A DNA stretch of 5,553 nt, from positions 1-5,553 of the forward strand of contig CAJUOQ010000065.1 in assembly GCA_910588235.1 (NCBI GenBank), given 5' to 3'. The translations under genes were made by a program, and so were the position numbers. This document shows, piece after piece, positions 1-5,553 of this stretch (positions within the stretch are counted from its first letter, which is position 1; every line of letters begins with the position of its first letter). Below the pieces are notes generated by a model. The model was not told where the DNA came from. It searched no databases and saw nothing but the letters and a program-made list of their open reading frames with translations. Origin of the DNA: an uncultured Atopostipes sp. Lineage in GTDB: Bacteria > Bacillota > Bacilli > Lactobacillales > Carnobacteriaceae_A.

Positions 1-420
1 GAATTTCACATGGCTTTTTTTATTTCAGGTGACTAACTTGATTATAAAATCTTCCTCTTATTAATATTTTTATATCTATACTTAATTATGCTAATTACAG
101 TAATGGTATGTCTATTGCAATAATTATAGTATCTGTTATAGCTCTTTTAATTATTTTCGGAGTATGGTCACGAAGTAGAAGACATAAAAAAGATGAAAAA
201 TAAAAAATCATATTTGTTCTCCTCTTTATAGCAAACCCTAAAAAGTTAGATTTTATGTAATTAAATTTCTAAGCAACTAATTGAGTGTCTTGTTTTTTGG
301 AATACCCCAAAGATAAGTCACTCAATTTTTTAATAAGTTTATTATTAGCTGTTACTTATCAATTTATTACATCAGCGATTTTGAGTTTCTATTTAATAAA
401 ACAATCTAAAATGACCAACA
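1..420. other. AT-rich region without a confident gene
   Basis: This stretch is strongly AT-rich and has no reading frame that combines a start, a ribosome binding site and protein-like length. On the plus strand it holds one 31-codon frame with a membrane-protein look (108-203, listed separately) and one 69-codon GTG-started frame (from 285) that runs into the terminator hairpin and lacks a ribosome binding site. I see no tRNA, no insertion-sequence ends and no convincing promoter. It could be an intergenic spacer, the remains of a decayed gene, or a place for a small RNA, but the sequence alone does not decide. Confidence 0.6.
108..203 (+). CDS. possible small single-pass membrane protein, 31 aa (weak)
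   Basis: I do not recognise this reading frame. It would encode 31 residues: an uncharged hydrophobic run at about residues 3-19 (mostly Ile, Val, Leu, Ala), a Trp at 20, then a polar, strongly basic tail (residues 21-31, with three Arg and three Lys plus Asp and Glu). This is the usual shape of a small membrane peptide with a cytoplasmic positive tail. Against it, no Shine-Dalgarno sequence precedes the ATG and I see no good promoter. The frame stays open upstream to about position 48 but has no usual start codon there, so it may instead be the 3' remnant of a decayed membrane or surface protein gene. It points toward the convergent dtd operon and would share the hairpin at 420-480 as terminator. 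Function is unknown. Confidence 0.25.
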   Translation: MSIAIIIVSVIALLIIFGVWSRSRRHKKDEK

Positions 421-480
421 AAAAACTCAGTAAGTCTGGAAAATATTTCTGCAAATCTTCCAGCCCACTGAGTTTTTATT
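420..480. terminator. long bidirectional intrinsic terminator after dtd
   Basis: A perfect 11-bp inverted repeat (AAAAACTCAGT at 421-431 with ACTGAGTTTTT at 467-477) encloses a second helix (CTGGAA 436-441 with TTCCAG 458-463) and a third (ATTT 445-448 with AAAT 453-456) around a CTGC loop. On the minus strand the arm ends in six T residues (425-420), fitting termination of the rel-dtd transcript just past the dtd stop codon. On the plus strand it is followed by a T-rich run (473-492), so it can also stop transcripts coming from the left. Confidence 0.85.
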
Positions 481-926
481 TATTTATTTTTTGAATCAAT
501 TAAGATGGTTACTGGACCATCGTTCACTAAGGAAACATCCATATCTGCGCCAAATACACCTGTTTCAACAGTAAAACCTTCTTGACGTAAGTTGTCATTC
601 AACTGGTCATACAGCTCATCTGCTTTCTCTGGTTTCGCTGCTTCGATGAAGCTGGGGCGATTTCCTTTTTTCGTGTTTGCATGGAGGGTGAATTGAGAAA
701 TGGATAAAATTTCTCCTTGAACATCTCGAAGAGATAAATTCATTTTACCTTCATCATCTTCAAAGATGCGAAGATTAGCTATTTTTCTGGTTAGATAGGC
801 CACATCTTCGTCCGTATCTGCTTCCTCTACGCCAACGAGCAGAACAAATCCTTGCTTAATTTTCCCGTTCTCTTCCCCATCAGCCAACACACTTGCTTGG
901 GACACACGTTGTATTACAACTCTCAC
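480..926 (-). CDS. dtd: D-aminoacyl-tRNA deacylase (DTD)
   Basis: This cytoplasmic enzyme hydrolyses D-amino acids (and mischarged glycine) off tRNA, keeping D-residues out of protein. The 148-residue product has the normal DTD length. Both family signatures are present: SQFTL (about residues 77-81) and NDGPVT (135-140), whose Gly-Pro pair belongs to the cross-subunit motif that rejects L-amino acids in the homodimer. The start chosen is the GTG at 926-924, because it gives the family's usual N-terminus (MRVVIQRV). An in-frame GTG at 938-936 would add four residues, but the AAAGG at 945-941 would be only 2 bases from it. The ribosome binding site for the chosen start is itself modest (AAAGGAAGTGG, 945-935). 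The gene follows rel after 37 bp, a pairing common in Firmicutes, so the two are probably co-transcribed. A terminator lies directly after the stop. Confidence 0.95.
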   Translation of the reverse strand: MRVVIQRVSQASVLADGEENGKIKQGFVLLVGVEEADTDEDVAYLTRKIANLRIFEDDEGKMNLSLRDVQGEILSISQFTLHANTKKGNRPSFIEAAKPEKADELYDQLNDNLRQEGFTVETGVFGADMDVSLVNDGPVTILIDSKNK

Positions 927-963
927 TGTTATTTCCACTTCCTTTGTTCATTGATCTTTTTTC

Positions 964-3174
964 TTATATAATAATACGTTTAATTGAATACACATCAGGC
1001 ACTTGGCTCACTTTATCAATAATATTATCCAATTCCTCAGTGTTTCGAATACCGATTGAGAGGCGAATAGTCGCCATCTGATCATTATCTACACGACCGT
1101 TCACATTGCTTAAACGGTTCGTTAAACCATTGACCACTTCCAGAATATCATTTAATAGACCCGAGCGATCAAAGCCATAGACTTCAAGATCTGTATCATA
1201 AATTTTATCTGTATTTTTATTTTCCCACTCGACTTCAATTAAACGGTTTTGTAAATCGTCTTCTTTCGCCACATTTGGACAATCACGACGATGCACAGAT
1301 ATTCCTCGCCCGCGCGTGATATAACCAACAATATCATCCCCAGGAACTGGGTTACAACATTTACTTAAGCGTAACAACAAGTTCTCAGCGTCTTCTACGA
1401 CCACACCATCTTCGTGATGAATCGTAACTTTTTCTTTTTCCGGTTGCTTCTCAGCTGTTCGGGCAATAGTATTCGATAAAGAATCTTCTTCTTTGGCACG
1501 TTTTCTTCGCGCAGCTTCCGTTAGTTTATTAACAACGGTCATCGGTCTGACCTCATTGAAACCAATAGCCGCATATAAACTTTCACTATCTTTATAGTTA
1601 TACTCATTCGCATGTTCATCCATGATTTCTTCGGTCATATAATCGCTAGGCTCAAAATCTTGCTCGCGAATAAGCTCGGCCACAATTTTTTTCCCATCTT
1701 CGACTGCTTCATCTAATTCTTGCACTTTGAAATAACGTCGAATTTTATTGCGTGCTTTTGACGTGTTGACAAAGTTTAACCAATCTCGACTAGGTCCTGC
1801 TGATGAAGAGGATGTAATAATTTCTACAATATCCCCTGTTTTCAATTTATAGTTTAAAGGAACTATTTTTCCATTGACTTTAGCCCCTGTTGAACGATCA
1901 CCGACTTCGGAGTGAACATGGTAAGCAAAGTCAAGCGTACTTGCGCCATCTGGTAATTCCATCACATCTCCACCTGGCGTGAACACATAGACATTATCTG
2001 TAAATATATCTTGTTTAATCGAATCCATAAATTCATATGCATCGTTGGATTCACTTTGGAGTTCAATAATGTCTCTAAACCAGGACAGTTGATCTCCTAG
2101 CTCGTCACTTTGGACCTTCGTTGTGACTCCTTCTTTATAAGCCCAGTGCGCAGCCACCCCGTATTCAGCAATTTCATGCATTTGGTGGGTACGAATTTGT
2201 ACTTCTAAAGGGGTTGCATTCGGTCCTAAAACAGTCGTATGCAGGGATTGGTACATGTTTGCCTTAGGCATAGCAATATAGTCTTTAAAACGTCCAGGCA
2301 TTGGTTTCCATTGCGTATGGATCGCTCCTAAAACTGCGTAACAGTCTTTAATCGAATCGACTAAGACTCGAATCGCCAATAAATCGTAAATCTCTTCAAA
2401 TTTCTTTTTTTGGGTTTTCATCTTTCGATAAATCGAATAAATATGTTTAGGGCGCCCTGTAATTTCTGCTTCAATATCTAATTCATCAATCGCTGTATTA
2501 ATCGCCCCGATGGAATCTTCAATATATTGCTCTCGATCCTCACGACGAGAATCCATTAAATGAACAATACGGTAAAATTGTTGGGGATTGGTATAGCGCA
2601 AAGATAAATCTTCTAACTCCCACTTAATACGACTCATCCCTAATCGATCCGCTAGCGGTGCGTAAATTTCAAGGGTTTCTGTCGCGATATCTCGTTGCTT
2701 AGCCGGTTTATGAAATTTCAATGTACGCATATTGTGTAGTCGATCCGCTAGTTTTACTAAAATAACCCGTACATCTTGGGCCATTGCCAATAACATTTTC
2801 CGATGGTTTTCTGCTTGGTGTTCTCGCTTTGAAGTAAATCTAAATTTACCAAGTTTTGAAACGCCTTCTACTAAGTCCGCCACTTCTTCGGAAAATTCTT
2901 CTTTAATATCCTCGTATGTGTGTTCTGTATCCTCGACGACATCATGTAAAAAGCCTGCGGACACAGTTACAGGATCCATATTAATTTCAGCAAGAATGCC
3001 TGCCACTTGAATCGGGTGGACAATATATTCTTCACCTGATTTTCGCATTTGTCCATTATGAGCTTGTTCAGCATACTGATAAGCTTTATTAACGAACTTA
3101 ACATGCTCACTGTTCATATAAGTTAGACACAAAGCAATAACTTCTTGTGCCGTATAATTTGTTTTCTTTGTCAT
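964..3174 (-). CDS. rel: bifunctional (p)ppGpp synthetase/hydrolase, long RSH protein
   Basis: This enzyme makes (p)ppGpp from ATP and GDP/GTP on starved ribosomes and also degrades it, setting the stringent response. The 736-residue product is full length for the family. Visible in order: an HD hydrolase domain with metal-site residues His53, His77-Asp78 and Asp144; a synthetase domain with the GRPKHIYSIYRKM motif from about 240, Asp264 and Glu324, and an RFKD motif (295-298), the RxKD form typical of bifunctional rather than synthesis-only enzymes; a TGS domain (about 390-455); a helical region; a Cys-rich domain with Cys606-Cys607, His628 and Cys632; and a C-terminal ACT domain (about 660-736). 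I chose the ATG at 3174-3172 because it has a ribosome binding site (AAGGTG, 3186-3181) and matches the usual N-terminus; an in-frame ATG at 3201 has none. No catalytic residue appears lost. The symbol relA is also used for this gene in Firmicutes. Confidence 0.97.
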   Translation of the reverse strand: MTKKTNYTAQEVIALCLTYMNSEHVKFVNKAYQYAEQAHNGQMRKSGEEYIVHPIQVAGILAEINMDPVTVSAGFLHDVVEDTEHTYEDIKEEFSEEVADLVEGVSKLGKFRFTSKREHQAENHRKMLLAMAQDVRVILVKLADRLHNMRTLKFHKPAKQRDIATETLEIYAPLADRLGMSRIKWELEDLSLRYTNPQQFYRIVHLMDSRREDREQYIEDSIGAINTAIDELDIEAEITGRPKHIYSIYRKMKTQKKKFEEIYDLLAIRVLVDSIKDCYAVLGAIHTQWKPMPGRFKDYIAMPKANMYQSLHTTVLGPNATPLEVQIRTHQMHEIAEYGVAAHWAYKEGVTTKVQSDELGDQLSWFRDIIELQSESNDAYEFMDSIKQDIFTDNVYVFTPGGDVMELPDGASTLDFAYHVHSEVGDRSTGAKVNGKIVPLNYKLKTGDIVEIITSSSSAGPSRDWLNFVNTSKARNKIRRYFKVQELDEAVEDGKKIVAELIREQDFEPSDYMTEEIMDEHANEYNYKDSESLYAAIGFNEVRPMTVVNKLTEAARRKRAKEEDSLSNTIARTAEKQPEKEKVTIHHEDGVVVEDAENLLLRLSKCCNPVPGDDIVGYITRGRGISVHRRDCPNVAKEDDLQNRLIEVEWENKNTDKIYDTDLEVYGFDRSGLLNDILEVVNGLTNRLSNVNGRVDNDQMATIRLSIGIRNTEELDNIIDKVSQVPDVYSIKRIII

Positions 3175-3180
3175 CTTGGA

Positions 3181-3186
3181 CACCTT
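3181..3186 (-). promoter_or_regulatory. rel ribosome binding site
   Basis: AAGGTG lies 6 bases before the ATG at 3174-3172 and is the only purine-rich Shine-Dalgarno-like site near the rel start. It decides against the in-frame ATG at 3201, which is preceded only by AT-rich sequence. Confidence 0.7.
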
Positions 3187-3201
3187 CTTTATTATTTCCA
3201 T

Positions 3202-3225
3202 TTAATAATTGATTTAATGATTGAT
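3202..3225 (-). repeat. two tandem 12-bp repeats in the rel leader
   Basis: Read on the minus strand, ATCAATCATTAA (3225-3214) is followed directly by ATCAATTATTAA (3213-3202), differing at one base. The pair fills the space between the terminator T-run and the in-frame upstream ATG at 3201. It could be a protein-binding or RNA leader element, but in sequence this AT-rich chance or simple duplication is quite possible. Confidence 0.5.
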
Positions 3226-3253
3226 AAAAACCAGCACTATACAGTGCTGGTTT
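3226..3253 (-). terminator. intrinsic terminator between deoC and rel (possible rel attenuator)
   Basis: On the minus strand AAACCAGCACT (3253-3243) pairs perfectly with AGTGCTGGTTT (3238-3228) around a GTAT loop, and the stem runs into five T residues (3230-3226). It is a compact, strong intrinsic terminator about 48 bases after the deoC stop. A good promoter match lies just upstream of it (3263-3291), so the hairpin would also be at the extreme 5' end of a rel transcript. On the plus strand the following bases are a poor T-run, so it acts mainly in the minus direction. Confidence 0.85.
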
Positions 3254-3262
3254 GTTCTGTTA

Positions 3263-3291
3263 ATTATAACGATTATAAGGGTTTGTTTCAA
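3263..3291 (-). promoter_or_regulatory. predicted sigma-A promoter for rel-dtd
   Basis: On the minus strand TTGAAA (3291-3286, five of six consensus bases) is separated by 17 bp from TATAAT (3268-3263, perfect consensus). Transcription would start near 3256, a few bases before the hairpin at 3253-3228, giving a leader of about 80 bases before the rel ATG. It lies wholly in the gap after the deoC stop codon. A second TATAAT at 3277-3272 has no good -35 partner. Between the hairpin and rel I found no comparable promoter. Confidence 0.65.
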
Positions 3292-3301
3292 GCGATTGCG
3301 A

Positions 3302-3967
3302 TTATTCCTCTGCTTTCGCCGCACCTTCGACGATTGAAATGCCGCTAGAAGCACCAATTCGCGTCGCTCCTGCTTCAATCATCGCTACCGCATCCTCATA
3401 AGAGCGCACGCCGCCTGATGCTTTGACGCCCATTTCAGGGCCCACAGTCGCTCGCATAAGACGTACATCATCTAGGGTTGCTCCACCGGTTGAAAAGCCT
3501 GTTGATGTCTTAACAAAATCCGCCCCTGCTTGTTTAGCGATTTCAGAAGCACGAATTTTTTCGTTTTTTGAAAGTAACGACGTTTCAATAATGACTTTTA
3601 CAATCGCTCTACCCGCGACTGCATCCACAACAGCTTGAATATCATTTGCAACGCTTGTGTAGTCTTCGCTTTTTAATGCGCCAATATTGATGACCATATC
3701 CACGTCAGAAACACCTTGGGCCACCGCTAATTCCGCTTCTGCGACTTTAATTTCTGTCGTGTTTGCACCTAATGGGAAACCGATGACGGTTGTAATTCCA
3801 ACGTCTGTACCTGCTAATAAATCTTTTGCATAATTCACCCAAAATGGTTGGATACAAACCGTTTTAAACTGATACTCTTTTGCTTCTAAACATATTCTCT
3901 GTACGTCTGCATCTGTTGCATCCGCATTGAGGATCGTATGATCGATGTATTGTGCAATATTTTCCAT
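3302..3967 (-). CDS. deoC: deoxyribose-phosphate aldolase
   Basis: DeoC splits 2-deoxyribose-5-phosphate into glyceraldehyde-3-phosphate and acetaldehyde, the last step of deoxynucleoside breakdown in the cytoplasm. The 221-residue product is a complete class I TIM-barrel aldolase. The Schiff-base lysine is Lys153 in FVKTSTGF, with the partner Lys182 in VKASGGVRS and the acid Asp90 in DVDMVINIGALK; the phosphate-binding end GASSGI (205-210) is also present. The ATG at 3967-3965 has an AAAAGGGG ribosome binding site 9 bases upstream. It starts 22 bp after the prmA stop with no obvious promoter between, so it is probably read as the last gene of the DUF3013-prmA-deoC unit. Its location is unusual: deoC normally lies with nucleoside-salvage genes (pdp, nupC, deoB, deoR or cdd), while the prmA-rel gap commonly holds rsmE in Lactobacillales. 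Confidence 0.96.
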   Translation of the reverse strand: MENIAQYIDHTILNADATDADVQRICLEAKEYQFKTVCIQPFWVNYAKDLLAGTDVGITTVIGFPLGANTTEIKVAEAELAVAQGVSDVDMVINIGALKSEDYTSVANDIQAVVDAVAGRAIVKVIIETSLLSKNEKIRASEIAKQAGADFVKTSTGFSTGGATLDDVRLMRATVGPEMGVKASGGVRSYEDAVAMIEAGATRIGASSGISIVEGAAKAEE

Positions 3968-3989
3968 AAATAATAACCCCTTTTAATTC

Positions 3990-4952
3990 TTAATTTAATG
4001 TATCTGCTGCTGTTGGCTTCTGCGCAACGATGACAACCCAATCTTTCATCTGGTTAATTTGTACAAGTTTGAACCCTTCTGCCTCTAATGCGCCCAGCAC
4101 CTGCTCTTGTTGCTCGGTAATAATCCCTGAAGAAACAAAAAATCCGCCAGGTTTTAAAACCTTCATTGCATCTGGAATAAGTTCCATGACTATTCCAGCT
4201 AAAATGTTCGCAACCACGACATCCGCTTCAATTGTAACATCTTTCAATAAATTATTCTCTTTTACTGTAATTTCTGTTGTTAAATCATTTAAAGCAATAT
4301 TATTTTTAGCCGCTTGAACAGCCATCTCATCTAAATCATAGGCATAAATTTCTTTAGCCCCTAATAAAGAGCTCGCAATAGTCAAAACACCAGAGCCTGT
4401 TCCAACATCTAAAATCACTTCGTCACCCCGTAGGATGGTCTCTAACGCTTGGATACAGAGTTGAGTAGTCGGATGAGTCCCCGTTCCAAAAGCTAAACCT
4501 GGATCCAGCACTATTAATTGTTCATCTGGTCGTTTATTTTGATAATCTTCCCATTCGGGGACAATCGTTAAATAACGAGTGACTTGGACAGAATGATAAA
4601 ATTCTTTCCAATTTTCATTCCAATCCGAATCCGCAATTTCATTAGATTCGACGGTATAATCTTCGATATCAAGCGTCATTTCTTTCAATTGCTCCAGTTT
4701 TTGATGGAGGTTTTTTTCAAAATCTGGCGTGATTTGCTCAAGGTCAAAGTAACCATTCACAATCACTCCTTCGCTTGGAAACTTCTCTTCATTTAATTCC
4801 CATAACGTATCAAAACCATATTCAGGGAGCGTCTCAAAATCAGCACGGTCGACAATATTAACCCCCGCTGACCCTAAATTGATTAATATTTCAGAAACAC
4901 TCTCTTCGGCTTCTTTATTTATATGTATCCTATATTCTTTCCAAACCGTCAT
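3990..4952 (-). CDS. prmA: ribosomal protein L11 methyltransferase
   Basis: PrmA transfers methyl groups from S-adenosylmethionine to ribosomal protein L11, the protein at the factor-binding stalk that Rel also depends on. The 320-residue product has the usual two parts: an N-terminal L11-recognition domain (about 1-60), a linker, and a Rossmann methyltransferase domain. Visible signatures are DPGLAFGTGTHPTT (150-163), the SAM-binding LDVGTGSG (181-188), the acidic end of strand two (Asp206/Asp208) and ANIL (248-251) in the catalytic NPPY-like position. The chosen ATG at 4952-4950 has an excellent AAGGAGG site (4965-4959) 6 bases upstream and gives the normal MTVWKEY start; a frame extension to 4979 is unsupported. 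The start lies inside the upstream gene, overlapping it by 23 bp, so the two are probably translationally coupled. Confidence 0.96.
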   Translation of the reverse strand: MTVWKEYRIHINKEAEESVSEILINLGSAGVNIVDRADFETLPEYGFDTLWELNEEKFPSEGVIVNGYFDLEQITPDFEKNLHQKLEQLKEMTLDIEDYTVESNEIADSDWNENWKEFYHSVQVTRYLTIVPEWEDYQNKRPDEQLIVLDPGLAFGTGTHPTTQLCIQALETILRGDEVILDVGTGSGVLTIASSLLGAKEIYAYDLDEMAVQAAKNNIALNDLTTEITVKENNLLKDVTIEADVVVANILAGIVMELIPDAMKVLKPGGFFVSSGIITEQQEQVLGALEAEGFKLVQINQMKDWVVIVAQKPTAADTLN

Positions 4953-5475
4953 GCTGTTCCTCCTTGAACTGATTGACAATCGATTGATTCTCTCTTAAAA
5001 AAGTTAAAAGATTGGTGGAATATCGATTCGTTTCACGCATCGTTGCCAGCGTATTGTCCATATTTTTTTCATTCCATTCCATCGTAAATACTTCTTGGCC
5101 TTCATCCAGTAAAAATTCACGCAGCTGATTGCGAGCGTGTGAGATTTGAATATTTAATTGCTTTAAAAAAGCATCTACTTCCCCTTGTTCAATTCCTGTA
5201 TCGGGGTTAAACGGTACCGCGTAAACATAATTTTCTGGTAGCACCCGTTGCTCATTGATATCATAAAAACAAACAACTTCTTCAAATTGCAATAAGTTTG
5301 AATCATTCACATTGCCGTTTATATCTTGCACATATTGCTCTTTGTTCAGTTCTAAAGAAATTGTAAAATAAATTTCTAAAGCATGTTTATGCCGATCAAA
5401 AATCATTTTCCACTGATAATTCTTCGCTTCTGCTAGCATTTTTTCATATATATATTTTATAAGATCTGTTTCCAT
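4930..5475 (-). CDS. DUF3013-like protein of unknown function
   Basis: This gene encodes an acidic, soluble 181-residue protein with no signal peptide or membrane segment. Length, the position before prmA and features such as an FEEVVCFYD stretch (64-72) followed by PENYVYAVPFNPDTG (80-94) fit the DUF3013 family, which is known from Lactobacillales and has no assigned function. The C-terminal third (about 100-175) looks mainly helical and charged. The ATG at 5475-5473 has a strong GGGGAGG ribosome binding site (5489-5483) 7 bases upstream, and a promoter match lies at 5517-5545, so it is likely the first gene of its transcript. Its 3' end contains the prmA ribosome binding site and start. No catalytic motif is evident. 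The family assignment is from memory of sequence pattern and context and is less sure than that the gene is real. Confidence 0.85.
   Translation of the reverse strand: METDLIKYIYEKMLAEAKNYQWKMIFDRHKHALEIYFTISLELNKEQYVQDINGNVNDSNLLQFEEVVCFYDINEQRVLPENYVYAVPFNPDTGIEQGEVDAFLKQLNIQISHARNQLREFLLDEGQEVFTMEWNEKNMDNTLATMRETNRYSTNLLTFLRENQSIVNQFKEEQHDGLERI
4959..4965 (-). promoter_or_regulatory. prmA ribosome binding site inside the upstream gene
   Basis: AAGGAGG lies 6 bases before the prmA ATG and within the last codons of the DUF3013-like gene. It fixes the prmA start at 4952 and implies that ribosomes finishing the upstream gene pass over or re-start at prmA. Confidence 0.9.
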
Positions 5476-5516
5476 TTATTCGCCTCCCCACCATTTTCAG
5501 TACTTCCAAAATTTTC

Positions 5517-5545
5517 TTTATATTTCTAACATTTACCTTATACAA
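5517..5545 (-). promoter_or_regulatory. possible sigma-A promoter for the DUF3013-prmA-deoC unit
   Basis: On the minus strand TTGTAT (5545-5540) and TATAAA (5522-5517, five of six consensus bases) are separated by 17 bp, and the predicted start leaves a leader of about 35 bases to the ATG at 5475. The -35 match is weak and the sequence is AT-rich, so this is a moderate prediction. The window ends 8 bases further on, so upstream genes that might be co-transcribed cannot be seen. Confidence 0.45.
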
Positions 5546-5553
5546 ACGTTGTT

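Noticed and set aside
48..203. C-terminal cell-wall sorting signal (LPXTG type) of a truncated surface protein
   Set aside because: The hydrophobic segment and basic tail resemble one, but the open frame upstream to position 48 contains no LPXTG-like motif and no surface-protein sequence.
108..209. Minus-strand short frame opposite the 31-codon plus-strand frame
   Set aside because: It reads through the same AT-rich bases, has no ribosome binding site and lacks a coherent membrane or domain pattern; the plus-strand frame is the more protein-like of the two.
285..494. 69-codon plus-strand frame with a hydrophobic stretch
   Set aside because: It starts at a GTG with no ribosome binding site, its 3' part is the terminator hairpin, and its end overlaps the 3' end of dtd. 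The hydrophobic look is expected from T-rich sequence.
2732..3010. Plus-strand reading frames opposite rel, deoC and prmA (for example 2732-3010, 3423-3638, 4030-4317, 4584-4796)
   Set aside because: They are antisense shadows of well-supported genes, with no ribosome binding sites or recognisable protein features.
3175..3201. Nine-residue N-terminal extension of Rel from the ATG at 3201
   Set aside because: No ribosome binding site precedes it, while the ATG at 3174 has one and gives the usual Rel N-terminus with catalytic residues at the standard numbers (His53, His77, Asp78, Asp144).
1..5553. CRISPR array, mobile element, tRNA/rRNA, riboswitch or T-box
   Set aside because: I looked on both strands and found no regularly spaced repeats, transposase fragments, cloverleaf-like sequence or T-box/riboswitch consensus.

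Overview
The window looks like chromosomal housekeeping DNA from an AT-rich low-GC Gram-positive bacterium, most likely of the order Lactobacillales. This rests on strong AGGAGG-like ribosome binding sites, AT-rich codon use, a Rel-type bifunctional (p)ppGpp enzyme next to D-aminoacyl-tRNA deacylase, and a DUF3013-like gene directly upstream of prmA. I cannot name the genus with confidence; Carnobacteriaceae or Aerococcaceae-type organisms would fit, but that is a guess.

All five confident genes lie on the minus strand, so they read from right to left. At the right edge is a plausible promoter (5517-5545) followed by a DUF3013-like protein gene, prmA (ribosomal protein L11 methyltransferase) and deoC (deoxyribose-phosphate aldolase). 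The first two overlap by 23 bp and the next gap is 22 bp, which suggests one transcript. That unit ends at a compact intrinsic terminator (3226-3253). Next come rel (bifunctional (p)ppGpp synthetase/hydrolase) and dtd (D-aminoacyl-tRNA deacylase), separated by 37 bp, ending at a long, probably bidirectional hairpin terminator (420-480). The leftmost 480 bases are very AT-rich and hold no confident gene, only one weak small membrane-protein reading frame on the plus strand.

The theme is translation and its stress control: PrmA modifies the ribosome, Rel senses stalled or starved ribosomes, and Dtd clears D-amino acids from tRNA. DeoC, a nucleoside-salvage enzyme, is the odd member; in related Lactobacillales the gene I would expect between prmA and rel is rsmE (16S rRNA methyltransferase). 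The most interesting non-coding signal is in the deoC-rel gap. The best promoter there (a TTGAAA, 17 bp, TATAAT match) lies upstream of the terminator hairpin, so a rel transcript started there would carry an intrinsic terminator at its very 5' end. That could mean attenuation of the alarmone gene, or just a terminator and promoter packed together. I found no CRISPR array, transposon, prophage, tRNA, rRNA or defence system, and no clear sign of a wholly new system.
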